From Mactromeris polynyma (taxonomy: Eukaryota; Mollusca; Bivalvia; Venerida; Mactridae), in NCBI GenBank assembly GCA_032209605.1, contig JASFXZ010000009.1, positions 18,463,553 to 18,527,552 on the forward strand: a DNA stretch of 64,000 nucleotides, given 5' to 3'. Both the position numbers and the translations under genes were made by a program. The notes beneath the pieces were generated by a model that saw only the letters and a list, made by a program, of their open reading frames with translations, searched no databases and was not told where the DNA came from. Every line of letters starts with the position of its first letter. Within the stretch, counting starts at the first letter, position 1. Below, one piece after another: positions 14,457-25,411 of this stretch.

Positions 14457-15239
14457 TTTGAAATGACTACGCGGACTATTTCTTGCAGCGTATAGAAATG
14501 TTAACTTGTTTTGACAAAGTTAACAATTCTGATACATCCGAGGCATTGTTTCGTAGTTGAATAGCCGTGGTGTTCCGAATGTATTTCTCAGGTATAGCGC
14601 TACTAAAAGTTTAAATAAAACGCAAATACAAATGGAGATGTAATGTGAATGTTTTATTGCAAAAAATTGCTTATTGACATGTGGTAAGTTTTCTTCTAAA
14701 CGATTAAATAGTTGAACTAATTGCTGCAATTTGGCCGTGACACGACGTCGCGTTAAACTTTGCGCGTTTTCTCACGTTGAACGTCAGCTCAACAGGACTG
14801 ATTTCTGCTGACGACGTCACATATATGTATATGGTTTATAAATATTACATTGAAACAAACACTTTCGAGATACCAACATATTTGAACTTGGGTTATTTAT
14901 TTTGTTGCGTGTATGCACACTCTGAACAGTACAGTATTTATTAGATTGCCCACTCAATATTGAATCCATTACGCGTGTTACCGGAGCTATATTGTTATAC
15001 ATGTACAATACATTATACATGTATACACTGAACAAATTTTCTAAGCATCCATGTAATAAAATACAAAATTAAGAAAACGGTTTTATATGCTGACTTAAAA
15101 TTTGGCATACTTGTATTATACATGATACTCTATCGATTTTAATAAAAATATCTATTTATCGTCATGGTTGACCTAGCGTGACGATGAGTACGATTTGGCT
15201 AACCAACTGATAAACCCAAGCACATCTCAATTAAAAGGA

Positions 15240-17510
15240 AAATCTGCCTTACATTGTTGTGTCCCACTATGTAACTCTGATTCAAGATATGATAATTCAA
15301 CTCACTTTCATAAAATACCAAAAGATACTGCTTTGAAAAAAAATACGAAGGGATGAAGGAGAATACTTCAAGGTAAAATTTCTTTCTTCATTGTTTACAT
15401 AAAGTTATTTTCCTCATAAAATTACAAAATAATATCTTAAACACTTCCCTTTACAAATTATGGTAAAATGTGTATTTAGCTATGAGATATTACAACTTAA
15501 TTGTCTAATTATAGTTCAAGTATTTAATCAGGATAGCACGTTAATACTTATCAGGTCACTACATATTCTTGACCAGTACAGTTACCGTATTCATGCTAAA
15601 TAGCTCTGAGAAACTGATGCTTGGTACTGTTTCAGATCGGTAAGATGAAAGTTGTTTGTTCAAAACATTTAAAGAAGGAGATTATCGGTCATGGACACCG
15701 GTTAGAAAATGCCTCAAACCAACCGATGTACCTTCAGTGTTTGATTGGACTTGTGACAAACTACCAATGCGAGCATTGAAGAGGAAGATCTTGACTAGTG
15801 ACAGGTATATAAATAAGTTAACGTATACACAATGATTTTAAAGTATATTTTAATTAAGATGTAACAGACAGTTTGATATAAATGGAATATAATGTACTGT
15901 ATCATATCAAAACATATAGATGTGGAAACATTAACAATGTCAATTTATATTTCAGTGCATGTGATGACGTAGCTACTCTAGAAGAGCAGTCAGAAGTTGA
16001 CCCACCTTTTATTGCTACACCTACCGGTATCTACATCAGTGAAAAAACAGATGAAAATGAAACAATTTCAAAGTTAAAAAAAGAAATACAAAAGTCTAAA
16101 GAAGAAAACATACAATTACAATACCAAATAGAAATTGAGCGCTTTTGCACAAACAGATTTTTAAATGATGACAGCTGCATATCTTTTTATACAGGATTTT
16201 CTTCTTATATGTCTTTTCTTACATTTTTCAATATTATTCAACCTGCTATGAAGCTAGTGAAACCATTAGTTTAGCAGGAAGAAAAAGAGGAATGCTACTT
16301 ATTGTTTATGAAATGTTTATGTTTTTCTGCCGTTAGCATGTTGGTCTGTTAGAAAAATACTTTTCACTTTCTGCCTCACACTTTCCTCAGTTACATCTAC
16401 ACTCTCTACATCCACATCCTCTGTGGTATCATACTCTCCCTCACTCTCTCTTGTCTTTTTCTTAGAACCTTCTGTATCAACAGGTGTATTTTTATTCCTA
16501 ACAAGATCTCGAATAATTTTAGGCGTTTTATTAACCCATTGCCGTTTGGATGGCGATTCCTCTAACTCATCCCCACCCCCAAGACTCTGTCGACCAGCCC
16601 TTCGGGGGGACAGACCTAAACTCTGCGACTCTACAGCAGCACGCTTAGCTTCAGCAGCTAACTGCTTGTTACGTTTCTTCACCTGTTGATATGCATCATC
16701 CCGACTGTAAGTGTACAACATCTCGTCCTCTTCTAGTTCAGCTCTTCTCTCCTCTTCTTCCTTCAATGTTTTCAGACGATTCAATTCCCAGTCTCTCTTC
16801 ACAGCTTCAATGTCTTCCTGTAAAATATCCAAGTTACATTTAAATACAAAATAGCGTGCAGAACTATTATTACATTACAAATTTTCTGTATTTTGTGCTG
16901 GCAGACATGCCAATATGGCTTTCCAAATCTACAATTCGAAACTTAATGCCAGAAGAATTAAAAACTTTGTATCCTCGAACACGGGTTACCAATGATTGTA
17001 CAGAACTAAGGACTCAGACACCTTCCTCACTTGTACTCAATTCCCAAGCCTTTACTAGTTATAAGGCACTACAACTGTTAAGTCTTTATTAGGTATGCCC
17101 CGAATGGGGCACTGACTTTTGTGTCATCCTTATTTACAGGGTCTATGTCAGATGTAAAAGTTACAAAACTTTCTGGACTATTGGATCTTATCGAGCCTAG
17201 AGATAATATAATTGCTGATAAAGGATTTACTTTGAAAAAGTCCTTCAACAAAAGGGCACAACATTGATTATACCCGACTTTTTAAGTAATAAGTGACACT
17301 TTTCTGTTGGCGAGATTGAAAATATTGAGCAGATTGCTAGGCTAAGAATACATATCGAACGTATTCATGAATAGAGAATAGACGCATCAAAGAAAATCAT
17401 TTATTTGATACACCAATATTGTTATCACTTAAAACACTATCAACCAGTTATGGAAGTAGCTTGCTTAATTGCAAATTTCAAAGGGCCTCTTGTACAATCA
17501 TGGGCCTAAA
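15240..17510 (+). pseudogene. THAP-domain / DDE_Tnp_4 transposase, decayed (ISL2EU/PIF-Harbinger-like)
   Basis: The pieces follow a multi-exon transposase. Exon A (to 15372, donor AG|GTAAAA) holds the start of a THAP zinc finger (CCVPLCNSD..., FHKIPKD). Exon B (15636-15804) holds the second zinc pair (VCSKH) and the terminal VPSVF motif. Exon C (from 15956) encodes a Glu/Lys-rich coiled coil, then FYTGFSSYMSFL. The catalytic part resumes at about 16856 with PIWLS..., YPRTRV..DCTEL (first Asp), GSMSDVKVTK...ADKGF (second Asp) and ARLRIHIER (Glu). The reading frame is broken at an A8 run near 15340 and again near 15672, and stops occur near 17092, 17290 and 17371. The helix-turn-helix region expected between exon C and the DDE fold is absent; a foreign minus-strand exon lies there. 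Assignment to ISL2EU rests on the pairing with YqaJ next door. Confidence 0.75.
16317..16832 (-). pseudogene. Captured exon, coiled-coil/acidic; Domino/SRCAP-like
   Basis: A minus-strand frame follows a plausible splice acceptor (ATTTTACAG just after 16825) and encodes about 165 residues. It runs DIEAVKRDWELNRLK, LKEEEERRAELEEDEMLYTYSRDDAY, then a basic Ser/Pro stretch and an acidic tail (EGEYDTTEDVDVESVD), ending in a stop at 16317. The EEEERRAE...DEMLYTYSRDDAY segment resembles the linker of Domino/SRCAP-type SWI/SNF ATPases. I recognise it by memory only. It contains no catalytic domain. It lies in the opposite orientation inside the THAP/DDE transposase, exactly where transposase coding is missing, so it looks like a host-gene fragment carried by or inserted into the transposon. 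It could still be an uncharacterised transposon protein. Confidence 0.4.
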
Positions 17511-17514
17511 ACTT

Positions 17515-18000
17515 TCAAATAAAGGAGTTGAAAAAGAAATCGTCTTCTTTGTCTTTTACAATGTTCCATAAATCACTGTTAAAATTGAAAGTTTCACAAT
17601 GGCTGTCATTTGAACACCACACAAACAGATCACACCATTGCAATCCTGTAACAGCTAACTGTGCTAATATTTGGAAGTAGTACTGGTGATTCCTATTTAA
17701 TTGTAGTGCACCACTGCCATCTTTCTTCAAATATGGCACCTCCAAAACACTAGAAACCTGCGGGCACTTTATTTCCAAATACCCAAAAGGTGGCGTCATG
17801 TCAGTGTTTTACACGTTTCGATCCGGGCTACCAGCTAACCATGGTGCCCAAACATTACCACTACCCCACAAGGGTAAATGTTCACATTACTTTTGAATGC
17901 AGCATAATCACTTGCTACTGCGGGCTCTGAAGCTAACCCTTGACGCATAGCTTCTGTTGTAACACATCGTGTCGATTTAAATTTTTAACAAGACTTGATG
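17515..18000 (-). pseudogene. YqaJ-like nuclease, decayed (transposon second gene)
   Basis: The longest open part (17515-17799) reads FGYLEIKCP, then LNRNHQYYFQILAQLAVTG and WCDLFVWCSND. This is the central pattern of YqaJ-type exonucleases: Glu-x-Lys metal-site strand, Tyr-Tyr-x-Gln...Gln helix, and the WCDxxVW strand. Upstream in another frame (about 17800-17870) is PWLAGSPD, the segment that normally precedes the catalytic strand. Stops and frame changes lie between them, for example just before 17799, so the gene is broken. It converges tail-to-tail with the THAP/DDE transposase with almost no gap, the two-gene layout reported for ISL2EU-type transposons. Confidence 0.75.
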
Positions 18001-18302
18001 CTGCTTTTACCTGACGGTCTTTCACATAATTTATTTTTCTAATTTTGTTGTTGGGTATTACAGTCGTAAAAAAACATTATGTTTTGAGTGAGAATGGTCC
18101 TAAAGAAATATGTGAGGGCTATTTGTCTACTAAAATGATAAAAAATAGTATGCCCTTTCCCAAATGTGGCTAAAAAATAGCATTTCGTGTACTACTAGAA
18201 GTAAAATATGTTGTACTCCTAAAGACAATTAACTGATTCTAACACCGGTTTGTTACATGAGATTTCCACGTGGGTACAAGTTAAAATTGTTAATTTTAAA
18301 AC

Positions 18303-18324
18303 ACCGGAAGTGGCACCGGAAGTG
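18303..18324. promoter_or_regulatory. Two tandem ETS-type sites (ACCGGAAGTG)
   Basis: ACCGGAAGTG occurs at 18303-18312 and again at 18315-18324 in a locally GC-richer stretch about 300 bp upstream of the YqaJ remnant. CCGGAAGT is the GABPA/ETS core found in animal promoters. They may mark the old promoter of the minus-strand transposon gene. No transcript start can be seen. Confidence 0.4.
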
Positions 18325-18449
18325 TCCGCGCCCTTCATGTCGCCACACTCGTAAAATGCTGCAAAAGTACAGAAAATCATGAACCACGTGTGCGTAGCAA
18401 ACGCTCAGTAATGAAATACATAGAGCACATTTCTTTGTTTTTAGCATAA

Positions 18450-19509
18450 GAAATTGAACTTATATATTTAAGTATTACTATTTTTTCTGTAAAATTTTAA
18501 ACACGTTTATTTGTTGGAACTTATTCAAGCACTTGTTATCTGTGTGATTTCATTGTGTTTTTTTCCTACTACAATGGCCATAAATGTTCAACCCCTCGTT
18601 CTTCTTATCGAAATTAAGTAAACCCAAAGTGATGCGTTAGAACTTTGGGTGAGTGTATAGTATGCTTATAAATGTCAAGGGAAGTAACTGCTGCGGGAGT
18701 TTGGCAATGTCAAAGTGTAATAACGCAAAAGTTGCTTCCCCTGATATTTAGATTTTCCGTTAATTTGGAAGGCTGCTGCGAGGAGTAAGGTTACGATCAA
18801 GTGTACTAACAATCGTAACTACTCGGCGGTATCCGGCAGAGCTCGGAATACATACCTCGTAAGTAAGTGGATGGATACACCCAATGTGATGCGTCCCCGG
18901 CGAATAACGCCGAGTAGATAATCACGAGATTATATTCTGAATGCATAAAATTTTTCTATTTTTCGCAACAATTCCTACAAATTGATGTTATTTCATTATC
19001 AGGGAAATATTTATTTGTCGTTCCAAATTTATTTGATGTTGGTTTCCCAAAAATATCGTATATGTCTCGATTCAATAATAGACATATCTCGGAGGCGGCC
19101 ATCTTGCGGACTACTTTCTTACCATAATATCTCCGAGGTTATTTATATCTCCGATGTTTTCCGAGTGGTGTACTAATGTAGAACTTCCTTCCCTTCATTT
19201 ATGTTTTTCTCTGAAAGAAGCACCTAGATCATCTATTTTTAATCACGGACCTGTGATTGTGATTTTCAGTAAATATAGATCAGTTTGCGGATTGTTTATA
19301 AGCGGTAAGTTAAGTTTTTACTGTTATATTTTGATACACAATTTGCTTCCGGGTTTCATATATTTACGGAACAGTACATAACAGAATGAATTATTAATAT
19401 CTGGATTCAAGTATAATTATTATCATCCAATGTATACAATTTACAATAATAATATTGACATACTGTACAAGTGCATTTATACATACATCATAGTCAAACG
19501 AAATATTAC
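18450..19509. other. Intergenic DNA left of the Polinton-like element
   Basis: No gene is visible. It contains a 41-bp word at 18811-18850/51 (AATCGTAACTACTCGGCGGT...) that recurs as an exact reverse complement at 52106-52146. It also contains a short motif CGGCCATCTTGCGG near 19085. Confidence 0.5.
18811..18851 (+). repeat. 41-bp dispersed repeat, copy 1
   Basis: The 41 bases starting AATCGTAACTACTCGG and ending AGCTCGGAATAC match the reverse complement of 52106-52146 exactly. Looser similarity extends a little to each side. This suggests two members of one dispersed family in opposite orientation. Confidence 0.7.
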
Positions 19510-19515
19510 AATACA
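19510..19515. repeat. Target-site duplication AATACA, left copy
   Basis: AATACA directly abuts the first base of the terminal inverted repeat at 19516. The same hexamer follows the last base of the element at 33847-33852. A 6-bp duplication is the length generated by Polinton/Maverick integrases. Confidence 0.8.
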
Positions 19516-19850
19516 AGTAGTAGAGGGCGTGACTCTAGGTAATTTTGTTTACTATATGTTCAATGTACATCCGCCATTTTGTGTTGAGGAGTCAATTTTT
19601 TCTCCTATACATTCCTATATGTCCAATGTAAATCCGCCATTTTGTCTTAAGGAGTCATTTTTTCTCTTCCTATATATTCAATGGAAATCCGCCATTTTGT
19701 TTTGAGGAGTCAATTTTTTCTCCTATACATTCCTATATATTCAATGGAAATCCGCCATTTTGATATGAGGAGTCAACTTTTGAGAATATAGGTACACCAT
19801 GACCCTAAGACTTCCGCCCTCTTATATGTGGGTAGTCCGTATAGGAAACT
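19516..19850 (+). repeat. Left terminus with four tandem CCGCCATTTTG units
   Basis: Four tandem units of about 55-63 bp start at about 19569, 19632, 19688 and 19751. Each begins with CCGCCATTTTG and continues with GAGGAGTCAATTTTTT and CCTATA. On the other strand the core is CAAAATGGCGG, which matches the YY1 site. The same four units stand inverted at the right end (33595-33795). Confidence 0.8.
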
Positions 19851-20189
19851 AGTTTTTTTTCTCTGTGTGTGTGTATGTGGTGTGGTGTGTTTGTGCCAGC
19901 GTCCCTCCCATCCCCGTTGATCATTGCGGGTAATGTTCTTTCACTAGATAGAGATATCTACTACAATATTTGCCTTTAACGCTTAAAGATGTGTAGGTGT
20001 GGTAGGTACATCCCAAAGATAAATATAAAGTGGATCTAACGACACAACTTTGTATTCAGATGACACCTTTAGTAGGATGTTGAGCGCGGGGGTTTAATTC
20101 AATTCTCAACCATATACTGCTTTGCTACTGGAGTATTACATATCGTTGATTAAGAATCACCAAACATAATAACAACAACAAAAGAACTT

Positions 20190-20215
20190 TTTACATGTTT
20201 TATTTATTTACAAGT
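20190..20215 (-). promoter_or_regulatory. Polyadenylation signals of left polymerase copy
   Basis: On the minus strand, about 85-105 bp after the stop codon at 20297, AATAAATAAAAC gives two overlapping AATAAA hexamers. The right arm has the same signals at about 33158-33170. This is the expected 3' end of the polymerase transcript. Confidence 0.55.
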
Positions 20216-20296
20216 TTAACATGTTCACAGTCATACAAATTGAATTATATAAAATAGTGTATAATACACACTAGAGCACAGCAAAGTCAAGCTTAA

Positions 20297-23200
20297 TTAA
20301 TAACCATAGGGGTATGACATGTAGCAGCCCTTGATTACTCTTTTATCGAATACCAGTCTATAATCTTTCTTCTGAGATGTGGTCAATAGGCGGGCGGCAT
20401 CTCGATCACGAACAATTTTGAAATGGTCAGCTACTGTAACTACATCGTCTTTGTCCTCCGTCACCATTCGCCTTAATGTATTAAAATTGATGTCCAGACA
20501 GTTCTTATAGTTGAGTGTTATACCGCGCACTTTACATTGTGTTGTCTTTCCGTCCTTGTCAGGGTTAGCCAACTGGTAGGCATAATTTTTAGTACCACCT
20601 GTTACGAACACCTTTATTGTATTATCAGGTGTCTCGTCAGTCAAGTCACCTAAATAATCGCCCAGGTTAGGTACCCATTCTCCTGGCTTTGTCAAAAAGG
20701 CGACACCATAGAGGGCACGAGGTCCTAGCCGTTCCAAATAGGAATAGAGTTTTAACCGTGCCTGAGTCGTAGTATAGGCAGCTATGACAACGTTTGTTTT
20801 CTCTGAGGTTTCAATGAACTCTTCTTTATAGTTCCATCGTAATTCTACTATGTCCTCCGAAACAAAATTCACACCAGTCACCTCCTCTCGGTCTGAAGTT
20901 AGTTTGTCAAAGTATGTGGAAGGGTCTTCAATGTATTTGACCTGAGGCATATTTGGTCTTGACCGAATTTCTCCCAAAACGAATTCAACATGAGTTTGGC
21001 CAGAGCGCGCATTCCAGGGTTCTTTTTGATATTGTTATTGTCCAACAAAATACCTTCCTTCTCATGATATAACTGAATGTATTTCTGTTTATCAACTTCC
21101 GTTTTACACCAGTCAGGCCAACCGCTGGCTTCCTGTTTAAGTTTAAGAAATGTATTAACATACTGGGTAAACAGACCCCCACTTTTTGTTTCAGTGTCAT
21201 ATTGGCATACCAGATTAAAATGCCACACTTCGTATACAGCCAGTACACGATACCCTTTTTCAATAGCCTTTTTCAATTCGTCCGTGACCCATGTACCAAT
21301 AAAACAACGTTCATCGTCAGTGTGTGTACACGACTCTTGTTGACGAGTGTCGGCACAAGTCCGACATAAAGCAAACAGTAATTTACCATTCATTTTACAT
21401 GGTAGTACTGGTGATGGTAGGATGACCTAATGGTATTTACCCCGTTTTATTGATAAACGGGTACAGTGATGTGACATCATAGTAACTGAGTGTTTCATCC
21501 CGACTACTTTCTTTAAACAATGTGAAGGCTTCTGTACGACCTCCGAAGAAAGCATCTCTGGGTTGTAGCTGAGTCACATATTCAAGACTATATACAAATG
21601 TGGCCATTTCGTCATTGTTTTTCATTTGTTGTTCAAATTCAGATTCCCAGATGGATTGGTACACGTAGCCTCTGTCCTCCAGGTATTTCTGTTTGTCTAA
21701 TGTCTTTTGATAGAGGTCGCCAATGGTTAATTTACTGACCGGATGGAGTGTAGAACTGGCATACATTTTTGGATTTCAATGCCAAAAATCCCACTTTCTG
21801 ACCATTTGTTTCATAATACCCGTCCACTTTGTAGGGTCCAATGACTTTCTCCCCGCCGTTTCGAGCGTGTTGAATACGTACATCCAGTGTATGTGATAGG
21901 TATTTAAGCCACTGGAGAGCTTTCACAGATTGAACTTGTTCGGGATTGTATCCATGCGACGGAATCAAACCTATAGTGTCTCTTTCCAGAAAGTTAGTAC
22001 GGAATACGCGCTGACAAGCCGAGGCAATGGTGATACTTTTTTCAAATGGGTCAACACCAGTAATGTGTATGAAATCCTGTCTAAATCTCAAAGCACAGCG
22101 TCTTAATATATCCACGTCTGACCTACAGTATTTAAGAAGTTCATGTTGAAAGTCGTAGGTTTTGTTTTTGTTTTCGTCATACCATTGTAAGAAATTGACT
22201 CTATCGTCAGCTTTCATAGCGTCTGGGTTGTAATAGGCCAAGTCAGGTAAATGGTCCAAGACAGTAGTCTGGTGTTCTTTCTTATTAAACAGATGTGAAA
22301 ATACCCCTTGGCTAATTCAGAAAAGCCAAACATCTTCGGGAGTTTTGACAATGCCATTGGCAGAAAGTTTAGAGAATCGATGATCTTGACTTTACTGTTA
22401 GGCTCAAACAATGACATAATCCTAGCCCCGTTTGGAATGACACTTGGCAAAATTCCATTCTTATACAAGAATCTTTGTGAACTACACAAAGATTTGGCAT
22501 ATGTTCATGAGATCCGCAAGTTGTCTTTTTACAATGAATGCATTTTCCGTTATCCCCTGGTTCGAAACCGTTTTCACACTCCACAATGTCGTCTTGGGTA
22601 CACTCAAAATCAAAGAAAATATATGTTTGTTTACTGTCTTCCTCTGTTTCTTCATCACACTCTTCAGGTTTCATATAACACTGATGTTCCTCTCCGACAA
22701 AATCTTTACACGTGTCGCAGTATTTTCCCCCACAGACATGTTTTCCATTACACATGGTTCTGTTTATAGTTTTAGAACACTCTACACAGCGGTAATAGGT
22801 TTTACAGGCCGAATTTCCCTTGGCAGTTTGTTTTTTGTGTAAGTTGAAACACATGTGTCCCTTGAAATATCTGTTACACTCAGAACAATGTATCCAGTCT
22901 TCTTCGCCTGACTCGTGTATTTTGTAACAGGCATGGCAAACGTTGTTACATTTGTGTTTCTCCTTGTGGTCGTATCCTTTCTGACATGTTGTACAGAAAT
23001 AACTCCTTCCTAAAAACGCAGGCATACTCGTAATGACGTCGTAGTGTTTGTCATGATAATACAAGAATATCTTGTTGTCAGAGTCCGGTCCTTTGTAAAT
23101 AATACTATTGAAATGGTCTTTTGAAATCACGTACAGCTGGTACTTAGGTAAAGCAGCCTGGAACTTTTTTAATTCATTAACACCGCATATGCCTAGTGAC

Positions 23201-23335
23201 ACGTCAGCCTCGTTATGTAAATGTGAGGCCAGTTGTCCTTATGGTACATCCCTTACGTATGCTCTCCCATTTTTCATGTTTGTCCAGTCTCGCTTTCGCT
23301 GTAACAATGGCTCTAGCACCATGAGCGGTTCCTAG
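20297..23335 (-). pseudogene. Protein-primed DNA polymerase B, left-arm copy (broken)
   Basis: Family B replicative polymerase of the protein-primed type. In order from 23335 downward: a Cys-rich multi-finger region (CTTCQKGYDHKEKHKC and several Cys-x2-Cys pairs), Exo I FFDFECT, Exo III LLKYCRSDVDIL, motif A YYDVTSLYP, motif B KLMLNSFW and the C-terminal end MSYPYGY at 20297. Breaks: a 2-nt loss near 23250; a ~190-bp deletion near 22495 that removes Exo II; a -1 frameshift near 22305; a 17-bp deletion near 21770; an in-frame TAA at 21437-21439; an ~80-bp deletion near 21410; a 1-nt loss near 20965; and a small deletion near 20708 that removes the motif C aspartates. The region upstream of 23335 (polymerase N-terminal section and C2H2 gene) is also missing. 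The product cannot be functional. Confidence 0.9.
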
Positions 23336-23640
23336 TATTAGTTTTAGTCACCACCTTACACCAATACTAAGTCGGTCTAACGACACCTCCATACTCATGG
23401 TAGTCTCCATCATGTTTTACTAGTTAAACGATATGATGTTTCACTATGAACAATGACAGTATACTATTCATTAAGTTGTTTAGATAGCATACCACCAAGG
23501 AGTCCGCAGTACACATATTGAGAACTTGTAGAAATTGAGGTTTGTACCTATCTCATTCTAGACGGAGAAATTCCTACTTTTCATTGCTTTCAGTACTTTG
23601 ATTTGTTACCGGGAGTAGCGTCATAAGCGCGTTATTGGTC
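23320..23640. repeat. Inner palindrome segment, left
   Basis: 23320-23545 is the near-exact reverse complement of 24290-24520. The next block, 23580-23630, matches the reverse complement of 24656-24706 (core TTGTTACCGGGAGTAGCGTCATAAGCG). Counting outward from the polymerase, the two blocks lie in opposite order in the two arms, so the tip of the palindrome has been rearranged. Confidence 0.75.
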
Positions 23641-24289
23641 AGTTTTCTGTTTAAAGACTAAATGTTGGTAACGTTTGTAGAGTTGAAATAGCGCGAAAAA
23701 AGCAAGATCGTCACATGTTATCCAGTGAGTCACCAAATTCTATCTCTCTCACCTGACACGCGTACATCTTAGACTCAGTGCTATGGATTGAGAGATGACA
23801 GCCCCGGTTTAGCGTTGATACAACTCGTTGTCTTATCAGAATTTAAAGTGTAAACGCTAATCATAGTTTTTTTGTTTTTATTTGTTGTTGTTGTAATAGT
23901 ATCAATACATTCTGCTATATTTTTATAGATTCAAGTCTAAATCAGAGTTTATACACTTTCAGGTAATAAAAAAGAGATTAACGAATCCAGTTCACCTCAT
24001 AGATTCGAAGGTTCGAGCCCACGGTCGTAAAGCCGAAACCTCACGGTTTCAAGGCTGACACCGTCCATCAACAAGGACCCCGTGAACAATGATTCTTTCT
24101 CATGAGGAGGACAGGAAGGGTTTAAGCGTACACGTGTTGCATTTGTGACATACCCAACCTCGCCTTAGAGAAATACTCACACGTATGCACACAGTGGGGC
24201 AAACCTCTCAAAATAAACACCTTACAGTCATGCATACTTAAAATATTTGTTTATATTTACATGGAATAGAAATATTTCAATTGTTCATG
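23641..24289. other. Asymmetric centre of the palindrome
   Basis: About 650 bp between the inner inverted blocks has no partner that I can see. At 24010-24020 it holds GGTTCGAGCCC, a Pol III B-box match, inside a GC-richer patch (23985-24085). No A box could be placed with confidence. It may be a fragment of a tRNA-derived SINE. No coding sequence is recognisable. Confidence 0.5.
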
Positions 24290-24735
24290 TACAAACCTCA
24301 ATTTCTACAAGTTCTCAATATGTGTACTACGGACTCCTTGGTGGTATGCTATCTAAACAACTTAATGAATATTATACTGTCATTGTTCATAGTGAAACAT
24401 CATATCGTTTAACTAGTAAAATATGATGGAGACTACCATGAGTATGGAGGTGTCGTTAGACCGACTTAGTATTGGTGTTAGGTGGTGTACAAAAGTAATA
24501 CTAGGAACCGCTCATGGTCACCACGAAGCGTTAAAGGCGAGGTAAAGATGGAGTGGCACCGTCTAGTGAGAGGCCATGACCCTCAATGATCGTTATCCTC
24601 ACTAGATCGGGTATGCAAGTCAGCTCTGTATACCATATGTGTGCTATCTTAAAACTCGCTTATGACGCTACTCCCGGTAACAAATCAAAACACTGAAAGT
24701 AATGAAATGTATAAATTTCTCAGTCTAATAAGATG
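24290..24735. repeat. Inner palindrome segment, right
   Basis: Partner of 23320-23640: 24290-24520 matches 23320-23545 inverted, and 24656-24706 matches 23580-23630 inverted. The 135 bp between the two blocks (24521-24655) has no left-arm equivalent. Confidence 0.75.
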
Positions 24736-25007
24736 ACCTTGTATTCAATGTATGTAGATATTACAAGACAATGCAAACCACCTCTGTATAATGTATAACA
24801 CAGTTTTTGTTGTTGTTGTCGTTAGAGAACAAATACAACATTTTGAAAATAAATAAATAAAGGCACTTTGTCGATTAATCACTTTCATTAAAGTATGTTT
24901 ATATACCCCTTACCCCTTCAAACGATTTAAACATTCACTATTTTCATACAATCAAGTGATAAAAAAAAGACCAATCAGAGTGCAGGATTAGTCAAGCGTG
25001 CTCTTGA

Positions 25008-25072
25008 AAATGTATAAGGGTAGGTGTGTACCTCATATTTCATTATCGCTCCAGACACAGAAGTAAACAGAC
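25008..25072 (+). promoter_or_regulatory. Candidate promoter / leader of the C2H2 gene
   Basis: A TATA-like TGTATAAG lies at about 25011, about 60 nt before the ATG at 25073. Between them is a short leader (ATTTCATTATCGC...AACAGACATGG) with a purine three bases before the ATG. This is only a sequence-based suggestion. Confidence 0.35.
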
Positions 25073-25411
25073 ATGGTTTTAAACTGTCCAGAGTGTGATT
25101 TTGCTGCCGCTAAGAAAAAACAGCTACTACAGCATCAACGATCATCTAATCACTGGAGACGTTTCCGGTGTAACTTATGCGGGGTCGTGTTCACTAGGAA
25201 AACTAACTTGGACCGTCATCTTGAGAGACATAGGGTTCCGAACAACGTTCATTGTTCCGAATGCGGTAGTGCCTTCTCCCGCCAAGACAAACTACAACGT
25301 CACATGCTAGAAAAACACCAAATTGGTGGTGGTGTCAAGAGGAGTTTAGATACCTCTGAAATAGGGCCGGTCAAACGTCTTCGGAAAGACGATGATCCCC
25401 GTCAATTTTAA
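25073..25411 (+). CDS. Small C2H2 zinc-finger protein of the Polinton-like element
   Basis: An intact 112-residue frame with three C2H2 fingers in a row: CPECDFAAAKKKQLLQH..NH (residues ~5-27), CNLCGVVFTRKTNLDRHLERH (~34-54) and CSECGSAFSRQDKLQRHMLEKH (~61-82). A basic tail with PVKRLRK looks like a nuclear localisation signal. It probably binds nucleic acid in the nucleus. It starts 65 bp after a TATA-like box and ends 3 bp before the ATG of the polymerase N-terminal frame, so the two are probably on one transcript or were once one product. It is the only undamaged gene of the element, and the left arm lacks it. Its role in the element's life cycle is unknown. Confidence 0.75.
   Translation: MVLNCPECDFAAAKKKQLLQHQRSSNHWRRFRCNLCGVVFTRKTNLDRHLERHRVPNNVHCSECGSAFSRQDKLQRHMLEKHQIGGGVKRSLDTSEIGPVKRLRKDDDPRQF

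Noticed and set aside
22308..22842. Plus-strand open frames over the left polymerase copy
   Set aside because: They are antisense shadows of the polymerase coding sequence. The same shadows appear antisense to the right copy.
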